A stretch of 64,000 nt of DNA from Pseudomonas mucoides (GCF_015461845.1 NZ_JACOPW010000011.1:1-64000); one strand, 5' to 3'; shown: positions 16,434 through 25,502, counted from the stretch's first letter. Translations and numbers: made by a program. Notes: generated by a model from the sequence alone, not told the origin.

Positions 16434-18305
16434 TCAATAACGCTTGATGTCCGCTTCGCTTTCCAGCTGCTTGCGGTAAGCCGCGAAGTCTTGCTGGCCA
16501 ATGCGCGAGGCGAGGAAGCGGCGATATTGAGCCTTCTCTTCTTCGGTCGGCGCGGCCGCTTCGTTCACGTTGTTCAGACGCACGATCACCAGGCTACCAT
16601 CGGCCAGGGTCACGTTGCTGAAGGTCGGCTTGTCCTTGGCGGCAGGCTTGGGCATCCGGAACAGCGCCTGCAACACAGTTGGGTCAACCCCTTCCTGAGC
16701 GCGGGTAGCCGCTTCGGTCACTTTCCAGCTCTGGCCGTCGATCGCCTTGTCCAGCGGGGTCTTGCCGTCGCGCAGGCTGGCAATCAGCTGCTCAGCCTTG
16801 GTCTTGGCGGCAGAGCTGGCGTGCTCCTTGGCCAATTGCGTGCGGATGGCCGTGTTAACGGCTTCCAGCGGCAGCTGTGCGGGTTTCAGGTGTTCCTTGG
16901 CGCGCAACACGATCACGGTTTCCGGATCGAGTTCGATGGCGGTGCTGTTGGCACCCTCATCCAGCACTTCAGGACTGAACGCAGCGGTTACTACTGCACG
17001 GTTGGCCGCAATGCCCTCACCGCCTTCACGACCAAATGGCTTGGAGGTGTGGATGGTCAGTTTCAGGTCTTGCGCCGGCTGGGCCAGATCGGACGCTTCG
17101 AACGAGGCGTCTTCCAGTTGCTTGGTCGCCTCGACGAAACGCTGCTCGACTTGCTGGGTTTTCAGCTCGCGGGTCAGCTTGTCTTTCAGGCTGGCAAACG
17201 TCGGCACTTCAGGTGCTTCCACACCCAACAGCTTGATCAGGTGGAAACCGAAGTCGGTACGAACCGGCTCGGAAACTTGATCCTTGGCCAGCGAATACAG
17301 GGCTTTTTCAAAGGCCGGGTCGTAGACGCCCGGACCTGCGTAACCGAGGTCACCGCCATTGTTGGCCGAACCCGGGTCCTGGGAGAACTCTTTGGCCAGG
17401 GCCTCGAATTTCTCGCCTTTAGCCAGGCGTGCCTGGACGTCTTCGATCTTGGCCTTGGCTTGCGCCTCGGTCACTTTGTCGTTCACTTCGATCAGAATGT
17501 GCGCAGCCCGACGCTGTTCGGACAGGTTCGCGGTTTCTTTCTGATACGCCGCTTGCAGGTCTTCGTCCTTCACGGCGACCTGATCAAAGAAGGAAGCCTT
17601 CTTCAATTCCAGGTAGTCGATGACCACCTGATCCGGCGTCATGAACTCCTTGGCGTGTTCGTCGTAGTAGGCTTTGACTTCTTCGTCGGTCAGCTTCACA
17701 GCCGCCGGGTCAGCCTTGACGTTCAGGGAAGCGAAATCGCGGGTCTGTTTTTCCAGACGGGCGAAGGCCAGTACCTGAGCGTCAGTGACAAAACCGCTAC
17801 CGGCCAGGCCAGCGCGCAGCTGACCGATCAGCATTTCCTGAGCCAGCATCTGGCGGAACTGCATACGGCTGTAGCCGAGCTGACGGATCACCTGGTCGAA
17901 ACGCTCCGGGCTGAACTTGCCGTCGACCTGGAATTCAGGCGTCTGCAGGATCACTTGGTCCAGGGCAGCTTCGGAGAAAGCGAACTTCGAGTTCTGTGCG
18001 CCTTGCAGCAGCAATTTGCGATCGATCAAGCCTTTGAGGGCCGATTCGCGCAGCATTTTTTCATCGAGCAAGGAAGCATCGAAATCCTTGCCCAGCTGTT
18101 GCATGAGCTGACGGCGTTGCATATCAACCGCCTGGCTCAGCTCGTTCTGGCTGATTTCTTCGCCATTGACCTTGGCCGCATCATTGCTGTGCGTCGTGGC
18201 CTTGAAAATGGCATCGAAACCGGTCAAAGCCATCAGTGCAACGATGACCCCGATAATGGTCTTGGCAATCCAGCCTTGTGAATTGTCCCTGATATTCTGC
18301 AGCAT
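16434..18305 (-). CDS. ppiD: Periplasmic folding chaperone/peptidyl-prolyl isomerase PpiD
   Basis: 623 residues, the standard PpiD length. A cytoplasmic N-terminus and one membrane anchor (IAKTIIGVIVALMALTGFDA, about residues 13-32) are followed by a SurA-N-like chaperone region (VNGEEISQNELSQAVDMQRRQ) and one parvulin (rotamase) domain at about residues 260-360 with AAHILIEV, FEALAKEFSQDPGSANNGGDLGY and FGFHLIKLL. It is tethered at the inner membrane near SecYEG and helps outer-membrane and periplasmic proteins leave the translocon. Its place after hupB in the tig-clpPX-lon-hupB-ppiD block is the usual Gammaproteobacterial order. A strong terminator follows. Confidence 0.95.
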   Translation of the reverse strand: MLQNIRDNSQGWIAKTIIGVIVALMALTGFDAIFKATTHSNDAAKVNGEEISQNELSQAVDMQRRQLMQQLGKDFDASLLDEKMLRESALKGLIDRKLLLQGAQNSKFAFSEAALDQVILQTPEFQVDGKFSPERFDQVIRQLGYSRMQFRQMLAQEMLIGQLRAGLAGSGFVTDAQVLAFARLEKQTRDFASLNVKADPAAVKLTDEEVKAYYDEHAKEFMTPDQVVIDYLELKKASFFDQVAVKDEDLQAAYQKETANLSEQRRAAHILIEVNDKVTEAQAKAKIEDVQARLAKGEKFEALAKEFSQDPGSANNGGDLGYAGPGVYDPAFEKALYSLAKDQVSEPVRTDFGFHLIKLLGVEAPEVPTFASLKDKLTRELKTQQVEQRFVEATKQLEDASFEASDLAQPAQDLKLTIHTSKPFGREGGEGIAANRAVVTAAFSPEVLDEGANSTAIELDPETVIVLRAKEHLKPAQLPLEAVNTAIRTQLAKEHASSAAKTKAEQLIASLRDGKTPLDKAIDGQSWKVTEAATRAQEGVDPTVLQALFRMPKPAAKDKPTFSNVTLADGSLVIVRLNNVNEAAAPTEEEKAQYRRFLASRIGQQDFAAYRKQLESEADIKRY

Positions 18306-18376
18306 GCGTCCCCCAGAAACGGTTGAACTTCAAAATTAGGCAACCGTGGAGCGTGGGTAGAATCCGGATAGAAGAA

Positions 18377-18398
18377 AGGCGCATCCGGGGATGCGCCT
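18377..18398 (-). terminator. Hairpin terminator after the hupB / tRNA-like unit
   Basis: AGGCGCATC/GATGCGCCT stem with a 4-base loop, followed on the minus strand by TTCTTC. It lies 10 bases past the encoded CCA of the tRNA-like element. The U-tract is weak. Confidence 0.6.
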
Positions 18399-18407
18399 TC
18401 TCGTAAC

Positions 18408-18485
18408 TGGCGGAGCGGACCGAGGGTTCGAACATGCGACCCTCGGCGTCTCGGACCGGCAACTTGCCGACTGGACTACCGCTCC
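18408..18485 (-). ncRNA. Degenerate tRNA-Asp-like element (pseudo-tRNA or structured small RNA)
   Basis: 78 bases on the minus strand that align closely with bacterial tRNA-Asp. The 7-bp acceptor stem GGAGCGG/CCGCTCC, discriminator G and encoded CCA are intact, and AGTCGG, GGGTCGC and TTCGA match the D, variable and T regions. The D and T stems no longer pair, position 33 of the anticodon loop is C rather than U, and two bases are added in the 3' T strand. Two strong new hairpins appear instead (CGGC/GCCG and CCGAGGGT/ACCCTCGG), and the outer stem extends beyond the acceptor by CTGGC/GCCAG. It is downstream of hupB and followed by a hairpin terminator. It is unlikely to work as a normal tRNA. 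Confidence 0.6.
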
Positions 18486-18538
18486 GCTGCCAGGTCAGGC
18501 ATGACCCCGACCCGGATAGGCAAAAACCTGAATCGAAC

Positions 18539-18811
18539 TTAGTTGACAGCTTCTTTCAGTGCTTTACCGGCTTTGAAACCTGGTTTTTTGGCTGCTGCGA
18601 TTTCCAGAGTCTTACCGGTCTGTGGGTTACGACCGATGCGAGCTGGACGATCAGTGACGGAGAAAGTACCGAAACCAACCAGAACAACGGAGTCGCCAGC
18701 CTTGAGAGCGCCAGTGACGGATTCGATTACTGCATCCAGGGCTTTACCAGCGCTGGCTTTGGAGATGTCCGCAGATACGGCGATAGCATCAATCAGTTCC
18801 GACTTGTTCAC
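18539..18811 (-). CDS. hupB: DNA-binding protein HU-beta
   Basis: 90 residues, exact HU length. MNKSELIDAIAVSADISKA opens the dimer helices, GFGTFSVTDRPARIGRNPQTG is the beta-arm with the minor-groove-intercalating Pro (RNPQTG), and AAKKPGFKAGKALKEAVN closes it. HU is an abundant nucleoid protein that bends DNA. It has its own strong sigma70-like promoter upstream and is followed by the tRNA-like element before ppiD. Confidence 0.97.
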   Translation of the reverse strand: MNKSELIDAIAVSADISKASAGKALDAVIESVTGALKAGDSVVLVGFGTFSVTDRPARIGRNPQTGKTLEIAAAKKPGFKAGKALKEAVN

Positions 18812-18907
18812 TCTAAGTCCCCTTATATCTATTTGAGTATGATTCTAAGTTTTTTTGGTGAAAACAAAAACGAGTGCTGAATGGCCTACAGACACTTAAG
18901 AGCCGCT

Positions 18908-18936
18908 TTATAACAAGGGCTCTAAAAAGCTGTCAA
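18908..18936 (-). promoter_or_regulatory. Sigma70 promoter of hupB
   Basis: Minus strand: perfect -35 TTGACA (18931-18936), 17-base spacer, -10 TTATAA (18908-18913). The start codon lies about 97 bases downstream. Confidence 0.8.
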
Positions 18937-18960
18937 GGAAGCCACCCGGCCAAATGCGTA

Positions 18961-21357
18961 CTAATGCGTGCTAATTCTTTCCTTAGAGTCAGACTCGCGT
19001 TTTTCATCCTTTGCAACGATCTCTGGAGCCACATCAGGCAGCGGCTCCGGCGCGTATTGCAGCGCAATTTGCAGGACCTCGTCAATCCATTTAACCGGTT
19101 TAATCTGCAGATCTTGCTTGATATTGTCAGGAATTTCCTTCAAATCGCGTACGTTCTCTTCAGGAATGATCACTGTCTTGATCCCGCCACGGTGAGCAGC
19201 GAGCAGTTTTTCCTTCAGGCCGCCAATTGCGAGCACCTGGCCGCGCAAGGTGATTTCACCCGTCATCGCAACATCTGCGCGCACCGGAATCCCGGTCAGT
19301 GCCGACACCAGGGCCGTGCACATGCCCACACCGGCGCTAGGGCCGTCCTTAGGGGTCGCCCCTTCCGGCATGTGGATATGCGTGTCGCGCTTCTCGTGGA
19401 AGTCGAGGGGAATCCCCAGGCTCTTCGCACGGCTGCGGACCACGGTCAGTGCTGCGGTGATCGATTCGACCATCACATCACCCAGGGAACCGGTCTTGAT
19501 CAACTGGCCCTTGCCCGGAACGACCGCAGCTTCGATGGTCAGCAGTTCGCCGCCCACTTGCGTCCACGCCAACCCGGTCACCTGACCAATCTGGTCCTGC
19601 GATTCGGCCAGGCCGTAGCGGAATTTACGCACGCCCAGGAAGTGTTCGAGCATCTCGGCAGTCACTTTCACCGAGAAGCGTTTTTCCATCGCATGTTCTT
19701 TGACCGCCTTGCGGCAGACCTTGGCAATCTGGCGCTCCAGCCCACGCACACCGGCTTCGCGGGTGTAGTAGCGGATGATGTCGCGGATCGCTTCGGCGTC
19801 GAATTCCAGCTCGCCTTTCTTCAGGCCGTTGGCAGTGATCTGCTTCGGCGAGAGGTATTTCACGGCGATGTTGATTTTCTCGTCTTCGGTGTAGCCCGGC
19901 AGGCGAATCACTTCCATCCGGTCCAGCAAGGCTGGCGGAATGTTCATGGAGTTCGAGGTGCACAGGAACATCACATCGGACAGGTCGTAGTCGACTTCCA
20001 GGTAGTGATCGTTGAAGTTGTGGTTCTGCTCGGGATCGAGCACTTCCAGCAACGCCGACGCCGGATCGCCACGCATGTCGCTGCCCATTTTGTCGATTTC
20101 ATCGAGCAGGAACAGCGGGTTGCGAACGCCCACCTTTGTCATCTTTTGAATCAATCTTCCTGGCATCGAACCGATATAAGTACGGCGATGCCCACGGATT
20201 TCGGCTTCGTCACGCACGCCACCGAGGGCCATGCGCACGAATTTGCGGTTGGTGGCGTGGGCAATCGACTCCGCCAGCGAGGTTTTACCCACGCCAGGAG
20301 GACCTACCAGGCACAACACCGGGCCACGAATTTTCTTCACGCGCTTTTGCACGGCGAGGTATTCGAGGATCCGCTCTTTGACTTCTTCCAGACCGTAGTG
20401 GTCTGCATCGAGAATGTCTTCAGCGCGCGCAAGGTCCAGGCGCACTTTGCTCTGAGCCTTCCAAGGCACCTGAACCAGCCAGTCGATGTACGAACGCACC
20501 ACGGTCGCTTCTGCGGACATTGGCGACATTTGTTTCAGCTTGTTCAGCTCACCCTGGGCCTTGGCCAAGGCATCTTTCGGCAGGCCGGCAGCATCGATGC
20601 GCTTTTTCAGCTCTTCGATTTCGTTGTGGCCTTCGTCGCTGTCGCCGAGCTCTTTCTGAATGGCCTTCATCTGCTCATTCAGGTAGTACTCGCGCTGGCT
20701 GCGCTCCATTTGTTTCTTGACGCGACCGCGAATGCGTTTTTCGACTTGCAGCAGATCGATCTCGGCATCCAGCAACGCCAGAACGTGCTCGACCCGGGCC
20801 GACAAATCGATGATTTCGAGGATTTCCTGCTTCTGTTCGATCTTCAGGGCCATGTGCGCGGCCATCGTGTCGACCAGGCGGCCTGGCTCGTCGATGCTGT
20901 TGAGCGACGACAGGACTTCAGCGGGGACTTTCTTGCCCAACTGCACATATTGTTCGAACTGAGCCAGCAGGCTGCGCACAAACACTTCCGACTCGCGCTC
21001 TGGCGCGTCGACTTCATCGATCAACGAGACTTCGGCACGGCAGTGGCCGTCCACTTCGCTGAAGCGCTCCACGGCGCCCCGCTGCTCGCCTTCGACCAGA
21101 ACCTTTACAGTGCCGTCAGGCAGCTTGAGCAGCTGCAGAACGGTCGCAATCGTACCTACGCGATAAAGTGCATCTTCACCGGGATCATCGTCAGCAGGGT
21201 TTCTCTGAGCCAGCAGAAGGATCTGCTTGTCGCCCGTCATCGCGGCCTCGAGGGCTTCGATGGATTTCTCGCGCCCCACGAACAGCGGGATAACCATGTG
21301 CGGATAAACCACAACATCACGCAATGGCAGGAGAGGCAATTCGATGGTTGTCTTCAT
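18961..21357 (-). CDS. lon: ATP-dependent protease Lon
   Basis: 798 residues from MKTTIELPLLPLRDVVVYP with AGAGG upstream. The order is an N-terminal substrate-binding LON domain (1 to about 200), a coiled coil (QMERSQREYYLNEQMKAIQKEL), an AAA+ module with Walker A GPPGVGKTSLA at about 350 and Walker B FLLDEIDKMG, and a C-terminal Ser-Lys protease domain with the nucleophile in KDGPSAGVGM. Lon degrades misfolded and regulatory proteins. It is separated from clpX by a terminator and preceded by a sigma32-like promoter, so it is expressed on its own after heat shock. Confidence 0.97.
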   Translation of the reverse strand: MKTTIELPLLPLRDVVVYPHMVIPLFVGREKSIEALEAAMTGDKQILLLAQRNPADDDPGEDALYRVGTIATVLQLLKLPDGTVKVLVEGEQRGAVERFSEVDGHCRAEVSLIDEVDAPERESEVFVRSLLAQFEQYVQLGKKVPAEVLSSLNSIDEPGRLVDTMAAHMALKIEQKQEILEIIDLSARVEHVLALLDAEIDLLQVEKRIRGRVKKQMERSQREYYLNEQMKAIQKELGDSDEGHNEIEELKKRIDAAGLPKDALAKAQGELNKLKQMSPMSAEATVVRSYIDWLVQVPWKAQSKVRLDLARAEDILDADHYGLEEVKERILEYLAVQKRVKKIRGPVLCLVGPPGVGKTSLAESIAHATNRKFVRMALGGVRDEAEIRGHRRTYIGSMPGRLIQKMTKVGVRNPLFLLDEIDKMGSDMRGDPASALLEVLDPEQNHNFNDHYLEVDYDLSDVMFLCTSNSMNIPPALLDRMEVIRLPGYTEDEKINIAVKYLSPKQITANGLKKGELEFDAEAIRDIIRYYTREAGVRGLERQIAKVCRKAVKEHAMEKRFSVKVTAEMLEHFLGVRKFRYGLAESQDQIGQVTGLAWTQVGGELLTIEAAVVPGKGQLIKTGSLGDVMVESITAALTVVRSRAKSLGIPLDFHEKRDTHIHMPEGATPKDGPSAGVGMCTALVSALTGIPVRADVAMTGEITLRGQVLAIGGLKEKLLAAHRGGIKTVIIPEENVRDLKEIPDNIKQDLQIKPVKWIDEVLQIALQYAPEPLPDVAPEIVAKDEKRESDSKERISTH

Positions 21358-21415
21358 GATTTCGCCTCTACGGCGGCCATAAGGCCGGAAACAGATGGAA
21401 GTAAGCTTGAAACCA

Positions 21416-21444
21416 AGATGGGGGCTGCCTTCAAAAAAAACAAG
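21416..21444 (-). promoter_or_regulatory. Heat-shock (sigma32-like) promoter of lon
   Basis: Minus strand: -35-like CTTGTTT (21438-21444), 14-base spacer, and CCCCATCT (21416-21423), which fits the sigma32 -10 consensus CCCCATnT exactly. It lies about 59 bases before the lon ATG. Confidence 0.6.
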
Positions 21445-21478
21445 CGCAAAGACAGTGATAAAACGCAGTAAAAGCAAA

Positions 21479-21494
21479 GGGGCCCGAAGGCCCC
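21479..21494 (-). terminator. clpX terminator
   Basis: GGGGCC, 4-base loop, GGCCCC, followed on the minus strand by TTTGCTTTTACTG; 25 bases past the clpX stop. Confidence 0.8.
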
Positions 21495-21518
21495 TTCTTT
21501 GTACCCGCTGCGTGACGC

Positions 21519-22802
21519 TTAAGCGTCTGGCGCGGCCTTGGCAGCAGGCTCACTGTTTTCGTAGATATACAGTGGCTTGGACTTGCCTTCTATAACGCTT
21601 TCGTCGATCACTACTTTGCTCACCTCGGACTGCGAGGGGATTTCATACATAGTGTCGAGCAATACACCTTCGAGAATCGAGCGCAGTCCACGGGCACCGG
21701 TCTTGCGTTCCAGGGCACGTTTGGCGACCGATTTCAGTGCGTCGGCCCGGAATTCCAGGTCCACGCCTTCCATCTCGAACAACTTGGCATATTGCTTGGT
21801 CAGCGCATTTTTCGGCTCGGTGAGAATCTGCATCAACGCAGCCTCATCAAGCTCGTCCAGCGTGGCAAGTACCGGCAGACGACCGACGAATTCCGGGATC
21901 AGACCGAACTTGACCAGATCGTCAGGCTCGACTTCACGCAGGGACTCACCGACTTTCTTGCCTTCTTCCTTGCTGCGCACTTCCGCGTTGAAACCGATGC
22001 CGCCCTTGGTGGAACGGTTTTGAATAACCTTTTCCAGACCGGAGAACGCACCACCGCAGATGAACAGGATGTTACGGGTGTCGACCTGAAGGAACTCCTG
22101 CTGCGGATGCTTGCGACCACCTTGAGGTGGAACGGAAGCAACCGTGCCTTCGATCAACTTGAGCAGGGCTTGCTGCACGCCTTCACCGGAAACGTCCCGG
22201 GTGATCGACGGGTTGTCAGACTTGCGCGAAATCTTGTCGATTTCGTCGATGTAGACAATGCCCATCTGGGCTTTTTCTACGTCGTAATCGCACTTCTGCA
22301 GCAGCTTCTGAATGATGTTCTCGACATCTTCACCCACGTAACCCGCCTCGGTGAGGGTGGTTGCGTCGGCAATGGTGAACGGAACGTTCAGCAAACGAGC
22401 CAGTGTTTCGGCAAGCAGGGTTTTACCCGAGCCTGTCGGGCCGATCAGCAAGATGTTGCTCTTGCCGAGTTCGACGTCGTCATTCTTTTTGTCACGCTGA
22501 TTCAGGCGTTTGTAGTGGTTGTACACCGCTACGGCCAGAACCTTTTTCGCACGCTCCTGACCAATCACGTACTGATCAAGGATGCCGCTGATTTCTTTAG
22601 GCGAAGGCAATTTATGCGCGCTGCTTTCGGCCTGGGCTTCCTGCACCTCCTCTCGGATGATGTCATTGCACAGGTCGACGCACTCGTCGCAGATAAAGAC
22701 CGAGGGGCCGGCAATCAACTTGCGTACTTCATGCTGGCTTTTGCCACAGAAGGAGCAATAGAGCAGCTTGCCGTTGTCCTCGCCGTTGCGGGTGTCAGTC
22801 AT
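21519..22802 (-). CDS. clpX: ATP-dependent Clp protease ATPase subunit ClpX
   Basis: 427 residues from MTDTRNGEDNGKLLYCSFCGK. The N-terminal C4 zinc domain has CSFC and CDECVDLC. The AAA+ module follows with Walker A GPTGSGKTLLAE, the pore loop YVGEDVEN, Walker B IVYIDEIDKI, the RKH-type loop and the arginine finger region. The C-terminal small domain contains KTGARGLRSILE. ClpX unfolds tagged substrates and threads them into ClpP, encoded directly upstream. In Pseudomonas clpP and clpX have separate promoters; here 112 bases with two hairpins lie between them. Confidence 0.97.
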   Translation of the reverse strand: MTDTRNGEDNGKLLYCSFCGKSQHEVRKLIAGPSVFICDECVDLCNDIIREEVQEAQAESSAHKLPSPKEISGILDQYVIGQERAKKVLAVAVYNHYKRLNQRDKKNDDVELGKSNILLIGPTGSGKTLLAETLARLLNVPFTIADATTLTEAGYVGEDVENIIQKLLQKCDYDVEKAQMGIVYIDEIDKISRKSDNPSITRDVSGEGVQQALLKLIEGTVASVPPQGGRKHPQQEFLQVDTRNILFICGGAFSGLEKVIQNRSTKGGIGFNAEVRSKEEGKKVGESLREVEPDDLVKFGLIPEFVGRLPVLATLDELDEAALMQILTEPKNALTKQYAKLFEMEGVDLEFRADALKSVAKRALERKTGARGLRSILEGVLLDTMYEIPSQSEVSKVVIDESVIEGKSKPLYIYENSEPAAKAAPDA

Positions 22803-22914
22803 TCGTTCGATCCAAATCCGATAGGCTTGCAACACAAGATGAAGGCTATTGCGGGCTTTTTCAAGCCCGCAGGTGGTCGGACCTGCCGACCAACCTTATT
22901 TTGAGCTGCTTATT

Positions 22915-23550
22915 TTAAGCGGGGCGCTGGCTGATCACTTCATCGATCAACCCGTAATCACGCGCAGCTTCTGCACTCATGAAATTATCGCGGTTGGTGT
23001 CGCGCTCGATTTCTTCAAGAGTGCGCCCGCTATGCTTGGCCATCAGCGTGTTGAGACGCTCGCGAATGAAGAGGATTTCCTTGGCATGGATTTCAATATC
23101 CGAAGCCTGGCCCTGGAAACCGCCCAGTGGCTGGTGAATCATCACACGCGAGTTCGGCAGGCAGTAACGCTTGCCCTGCGCACCGGCCGTCAACAGGAAC
23201 GCGCCCATGCTGCACGCTTGACCGATACAGGTGGTCGACACGTTTGGCTTGATGAACTGCATGGTGTCGTAGATCGACATGCCCGCAGTCACCGAACCGC
23301 CCGGCGAGTTGATGTAGAGATGGATGTCCTTGTCCGGGTTTTCCGCTTCAAGGAACAGCAATTGCGCACAGATCAGGTTGGCCATGTAGTCCTCTACCGG
23401 ACCAACCAGAAAGATCACTCGTTCCTTGAGAAGGCGCGAGTAGATGTCATAGGCGCGCTCGCCACGAGCAGACTGCTCGACAACCATCGGGACCAGGCCG
23501 CCTGCGGCCTGGATATCAGAGTTCTGCTGAATATACGAATTACGGAACAT
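22915..23550 (-). CDS. clpP: ATP-dependent Clp protease proteolytic subunit ClpP
   Basis: 211 residues including the short propeptide that is cleaved off (MVVEQSARGERAYDIYSRLL begins the mature part). The catalytic triad is visible: Ser114 in GQACSMGAFLL, His139 in RVMIHQPLGG, and Asp188 in DTNRDNFM. ClpP forms the tetradecameric peptidase barrel capped by ClpX. It lies 93 bases downstream of tig, with an 11-bp hairpin between them, and upstream of clpX, the conserved order. Confidence 0.97.
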   Translation of the reverse strand: MFRNSYIQQNSDIQAAGGLVPMVVEQSARGERAYDIYSRLLKERVIFLVGPVEDYMANLICAQLLFLEAENPDKDIHLYINSPGGSVTAGMSIYDTMQFIKPNVSTTCIGQACSMGAFLLTAGAQGKRYCLPNSRVMIHQPLGGFQGQASDIEIHAKEILFIRERLNTLMAKHSGRTLEEIERDTNRDNFMSAEAARDYGLIDEVISQRPA

Positions 23551-23643
23551 GCTCTGCAGTCACTCCCAAATAGTTATGTCTTGAATACGCATAAGCCAGC
23601 ACGAAGGCTGGCTTATGGTGTGTGCTTCTTACCGCAAAAACGA

Positions 23644-24954
23644 TCAGTCGGCTTGTGGAGCTTCTACCGGCTTGACTGCTTCTTCGTAAGAGACCGATTT
23701 GTCGGTCACGCTAGCTTTCTGCAGAACAGTATCCACAACTTGTTCTTCCAGCACAACCGAACGAACTTCGTTCAGTTGCTGGTCGTTCTTGTAGTACCAG
23801 GACACAACCTGCTCAGGCTCTTGGTAGGCCGAGGCCATTTCCTGAATCATTTCGCGAACGCGGGTTTCGTCAGGCTTGAGGTCGAATTGCTTGACCACTT
23901 CAGCCACGATCAGACCCAGTACAACGCGGCGCTTGGCTTGTTCTTCGAACAGCTCGGCCGGCAGTTGGTCAGGCTTGATATTGCCGCCGAACTGCTGAAC
24001 AGCCTGCACGCGCAGACGGTCAACTTCGTTGGACAGCAGAGCCTTAGGCACTTCGATCGGGTTGGTGGTCAGCAGACCATCCATTACCTGATTCTTGACC
24101 TTGGATTTGATCGCCTGACGCAGTTCGCGCTCCATGTTCTTGCGAACTTCGGTGCGGAAGCCATCCAGGCCAGTTTCCTTGATGCCGAATTGAGCGAAGA
24201 ATTCTTCGTTCAGCTCTGGCAGTTTCGGCTCCGAAACAGTGTTCACGGTGACGGTGAACTCGGCAGTTTTACCAGCCAGATCCAGGTTCTGGTAGTCAGC
24301 TGGGAAAGTCAGGTTCAGAACACGTTCTTCGCCAGCTTTAGCGCCAACCAGACCGTCTTCGAAGCCAGGGATCATGCGGCCGGAACCCAGCACCAGCTGA
24401 GTGCCTTTGGCGGAACCGCCAGCGAACACTTCACCGTCAACCTTGCCGACGAAATCGATGTTCAGCTGGTCTTCGTTCTGGGCAGCGCGATCGGCCACTT
24501 CGAAACGGGTGTTCTGCTTGCGCAGGATGTCCAGCATTTTGTCCAGATCGGCATCAGCCACGTCAGCGCTCAGGCGCTCTACGGTGATACCTTCGAAACC
24601 GGCAACGGTGAACTCAGGGAACACTTCGAAAATAGCGACGTATTCCAGGTCCTTGCCCGCTTCGATCGACTTAGGCTCGATCGAAGGTGCGCCAGCCGGG
24701 TTCAGCTTTTGCTCAACAACAGCTTCGTAGAAAGAAGACTGGATCACATCGCCCACGGCTTCTTGACGCGCATCAGCACCGAAACGGCGCTTGATTTCGC
24801 TCATTGGCACTTTGCCTGGACGGAAGCCAGCAATCTTGGCCTTTTGGGCAGTCTGCTGCAGACGCTTGTTGACCTGAGTCTCGATGCGCTCAGCCGGCAC
24901 GGTGATGCTCATGCGGCGCTCAAGAGCAGAAGTATTTTCAACAGAAACTTGCAT
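23644..24954 (-). CDS. tig: Trigger factor, ribosome-associated chaperone
   Basis: 436 residues from MQVSVENTSALERRM, with GAGGAA before the ATG. The ribosome-binding signature is the FRPGKVP loop near residue 44 (GFRPGKVPMSEIKRRFG). The FKBP-type PPIase domain follows (GKVDGEVFAGGSAKGTQLVLGSGRMIPGFEDGLVGAKAGEE), then the long C-terminal chaperone arms. It meets nascent chains at the exit tunnel. The gene leads the tig-clpP-clpX-lon block. Confidence 0.97.
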   Translation of the reverse strand: MQVSVENTSALERRMSITVPAERIETQVNKRLQQTAQKAKIAGFRPGKVPMSEIKRRFGADARQEAVGDVIQSSFYEAVVEQKLNPAGAPSIEPKSIEAGKDLEYVAIFEVFPEFTVAGFEGITVERLSADVADADLDKMLDILRKQNTRFEVADRAAQNEDQLNIDFVGKVDGEVFAGGSAKGTQLVLGSGRMIPGFEDGLVGAKAGEERVLNLTFPADYQNLDLAGKTAEFTVTVNTVSEPKLPELNEEFFAQFGIKETGLDGFRTEVRKNMERELRQAIKSKVKNQVMDGLLTTNPIEVPKALLSNEVDRLRVQAVQQFGGNIKPDQLPAELFEEQAKRRVVLGLIVAEVVKQFDLKPDETRVREMIQEMASAYQEPEQVVSWYYKNDQQLNEVRSVVLEEQVVDTVLQKASVTDKSVSYEEAVKPVEAPQAD

Positions 24955-25310
24955 GGATATTCCTCGTTGCACAGACGTTAGCCGGCCGTTTCCGACCCCA
25001 GAATCAAGGGCATGCATTCTAGTGGGTCAAACTCAAGAAGTCACCCTACTGAAAACGGGTAAAAACGCAGCAGGCAATTTATAGGTGCGAATGCACGAAT
25101 GCACCTCGCTCCAATGGCAAACACAACCGATCACGCCAGGGCCCTGCGCCAACCCTCCTATATATAGAAGAGGTTGCCAATCATCTCCCTGACAGCCGAT
25201 CTTGCGAACAAGGCCGGCGAGCAGCGCGGCATCATCGAGCAACACAAATACGACGAAACGCCCTGCCCCTGCGACTCAGAACCTGCAGTCGCTGAACCCG
25301 CCAAAACAAA
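24955..25310. other. tig upstream region
   Basis: About 355 bases between the tRNA cluster terminator and tig. It probably carries the tig promoter. A 70-codon open frame on the minus strand (25033-25245) has no ribosome site or recognisable sequence, and I do not call it. Confidence 0.5.
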
Positions 25311-25341
25311 AAAGGCGCCAGACTGTTAAATCTGGCGCCTT
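25311..25341 (-). terminator. Terminator of the tRNA operon
   Basis: GGCGCCAGA/TCTGGCGCC stem; on the minus strand it is followed by TTTTTTGTTTT. It ends the tRNA transcript after the last tRNA-His. Confidence 0.88.
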
Positions 25342-25349
25342 TCGAAATA

Positions 25350-25425
25350 TGGGGTGGACGAAGGGGATCGAACCCTCGACAACGGGAGTCACAATCCCGT
25401 GCTCTACCAACTGAGCTACGCCCAC
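25350..25425 (-). tRNA. tRNA-His (GTG), copy 2 of the operon
   Basis: 76 bases. Acceptor GTGGGCG/CGTCCAC, anticodon loop TTGTGAC (anticodon GTG), T loop TTCGATC, discriminator C and encoded CCA; the C73 is typical of tRNA-His. Identical to the copy at 25645-25720. Confidence 0.96.
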
Positions 25426-25502
25426 CATATTGCGTGACAAAGAAGTAAAACAACTTCCCTGCTGACCCCAACCAAGCCAATCGGCATGAATGAAGCTTTA
25501 TT

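Noticed and set aside
16407..18281. A 624-codon open frame antisense to ppiD on the plus strand
   Set aside because: It mirrors the coding frame of a clear ppiD gene, has no ribosome site and codes for a composition typical of GC-rich antisense frames.
18408..18485. A functional tRNA-Asp gene
   Set aside because: D and T stems cannot pair and position 33 is not U; only the acceptor and CCA are preserved.
18874..21471. An 865-codon open frame antisense to lon
   Set aside because: Shadow of lon, with His- and Gln-rich translation and no family resemblance.
22851..22898. Terminator for clpP between clpP and clpX
   Set aside because: Two hairpins are present (GCGGGCTT/AAGCCCGC and TGGTCGG/CCGACCA) but neither is followed by a T-run on the minus strand, so termination is not supported.
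25033..25245. A 70-codon ORF upstream of tig
   Set aside because: No ribosome site, no recognisable motif and it lies in the probable tig promoter region.
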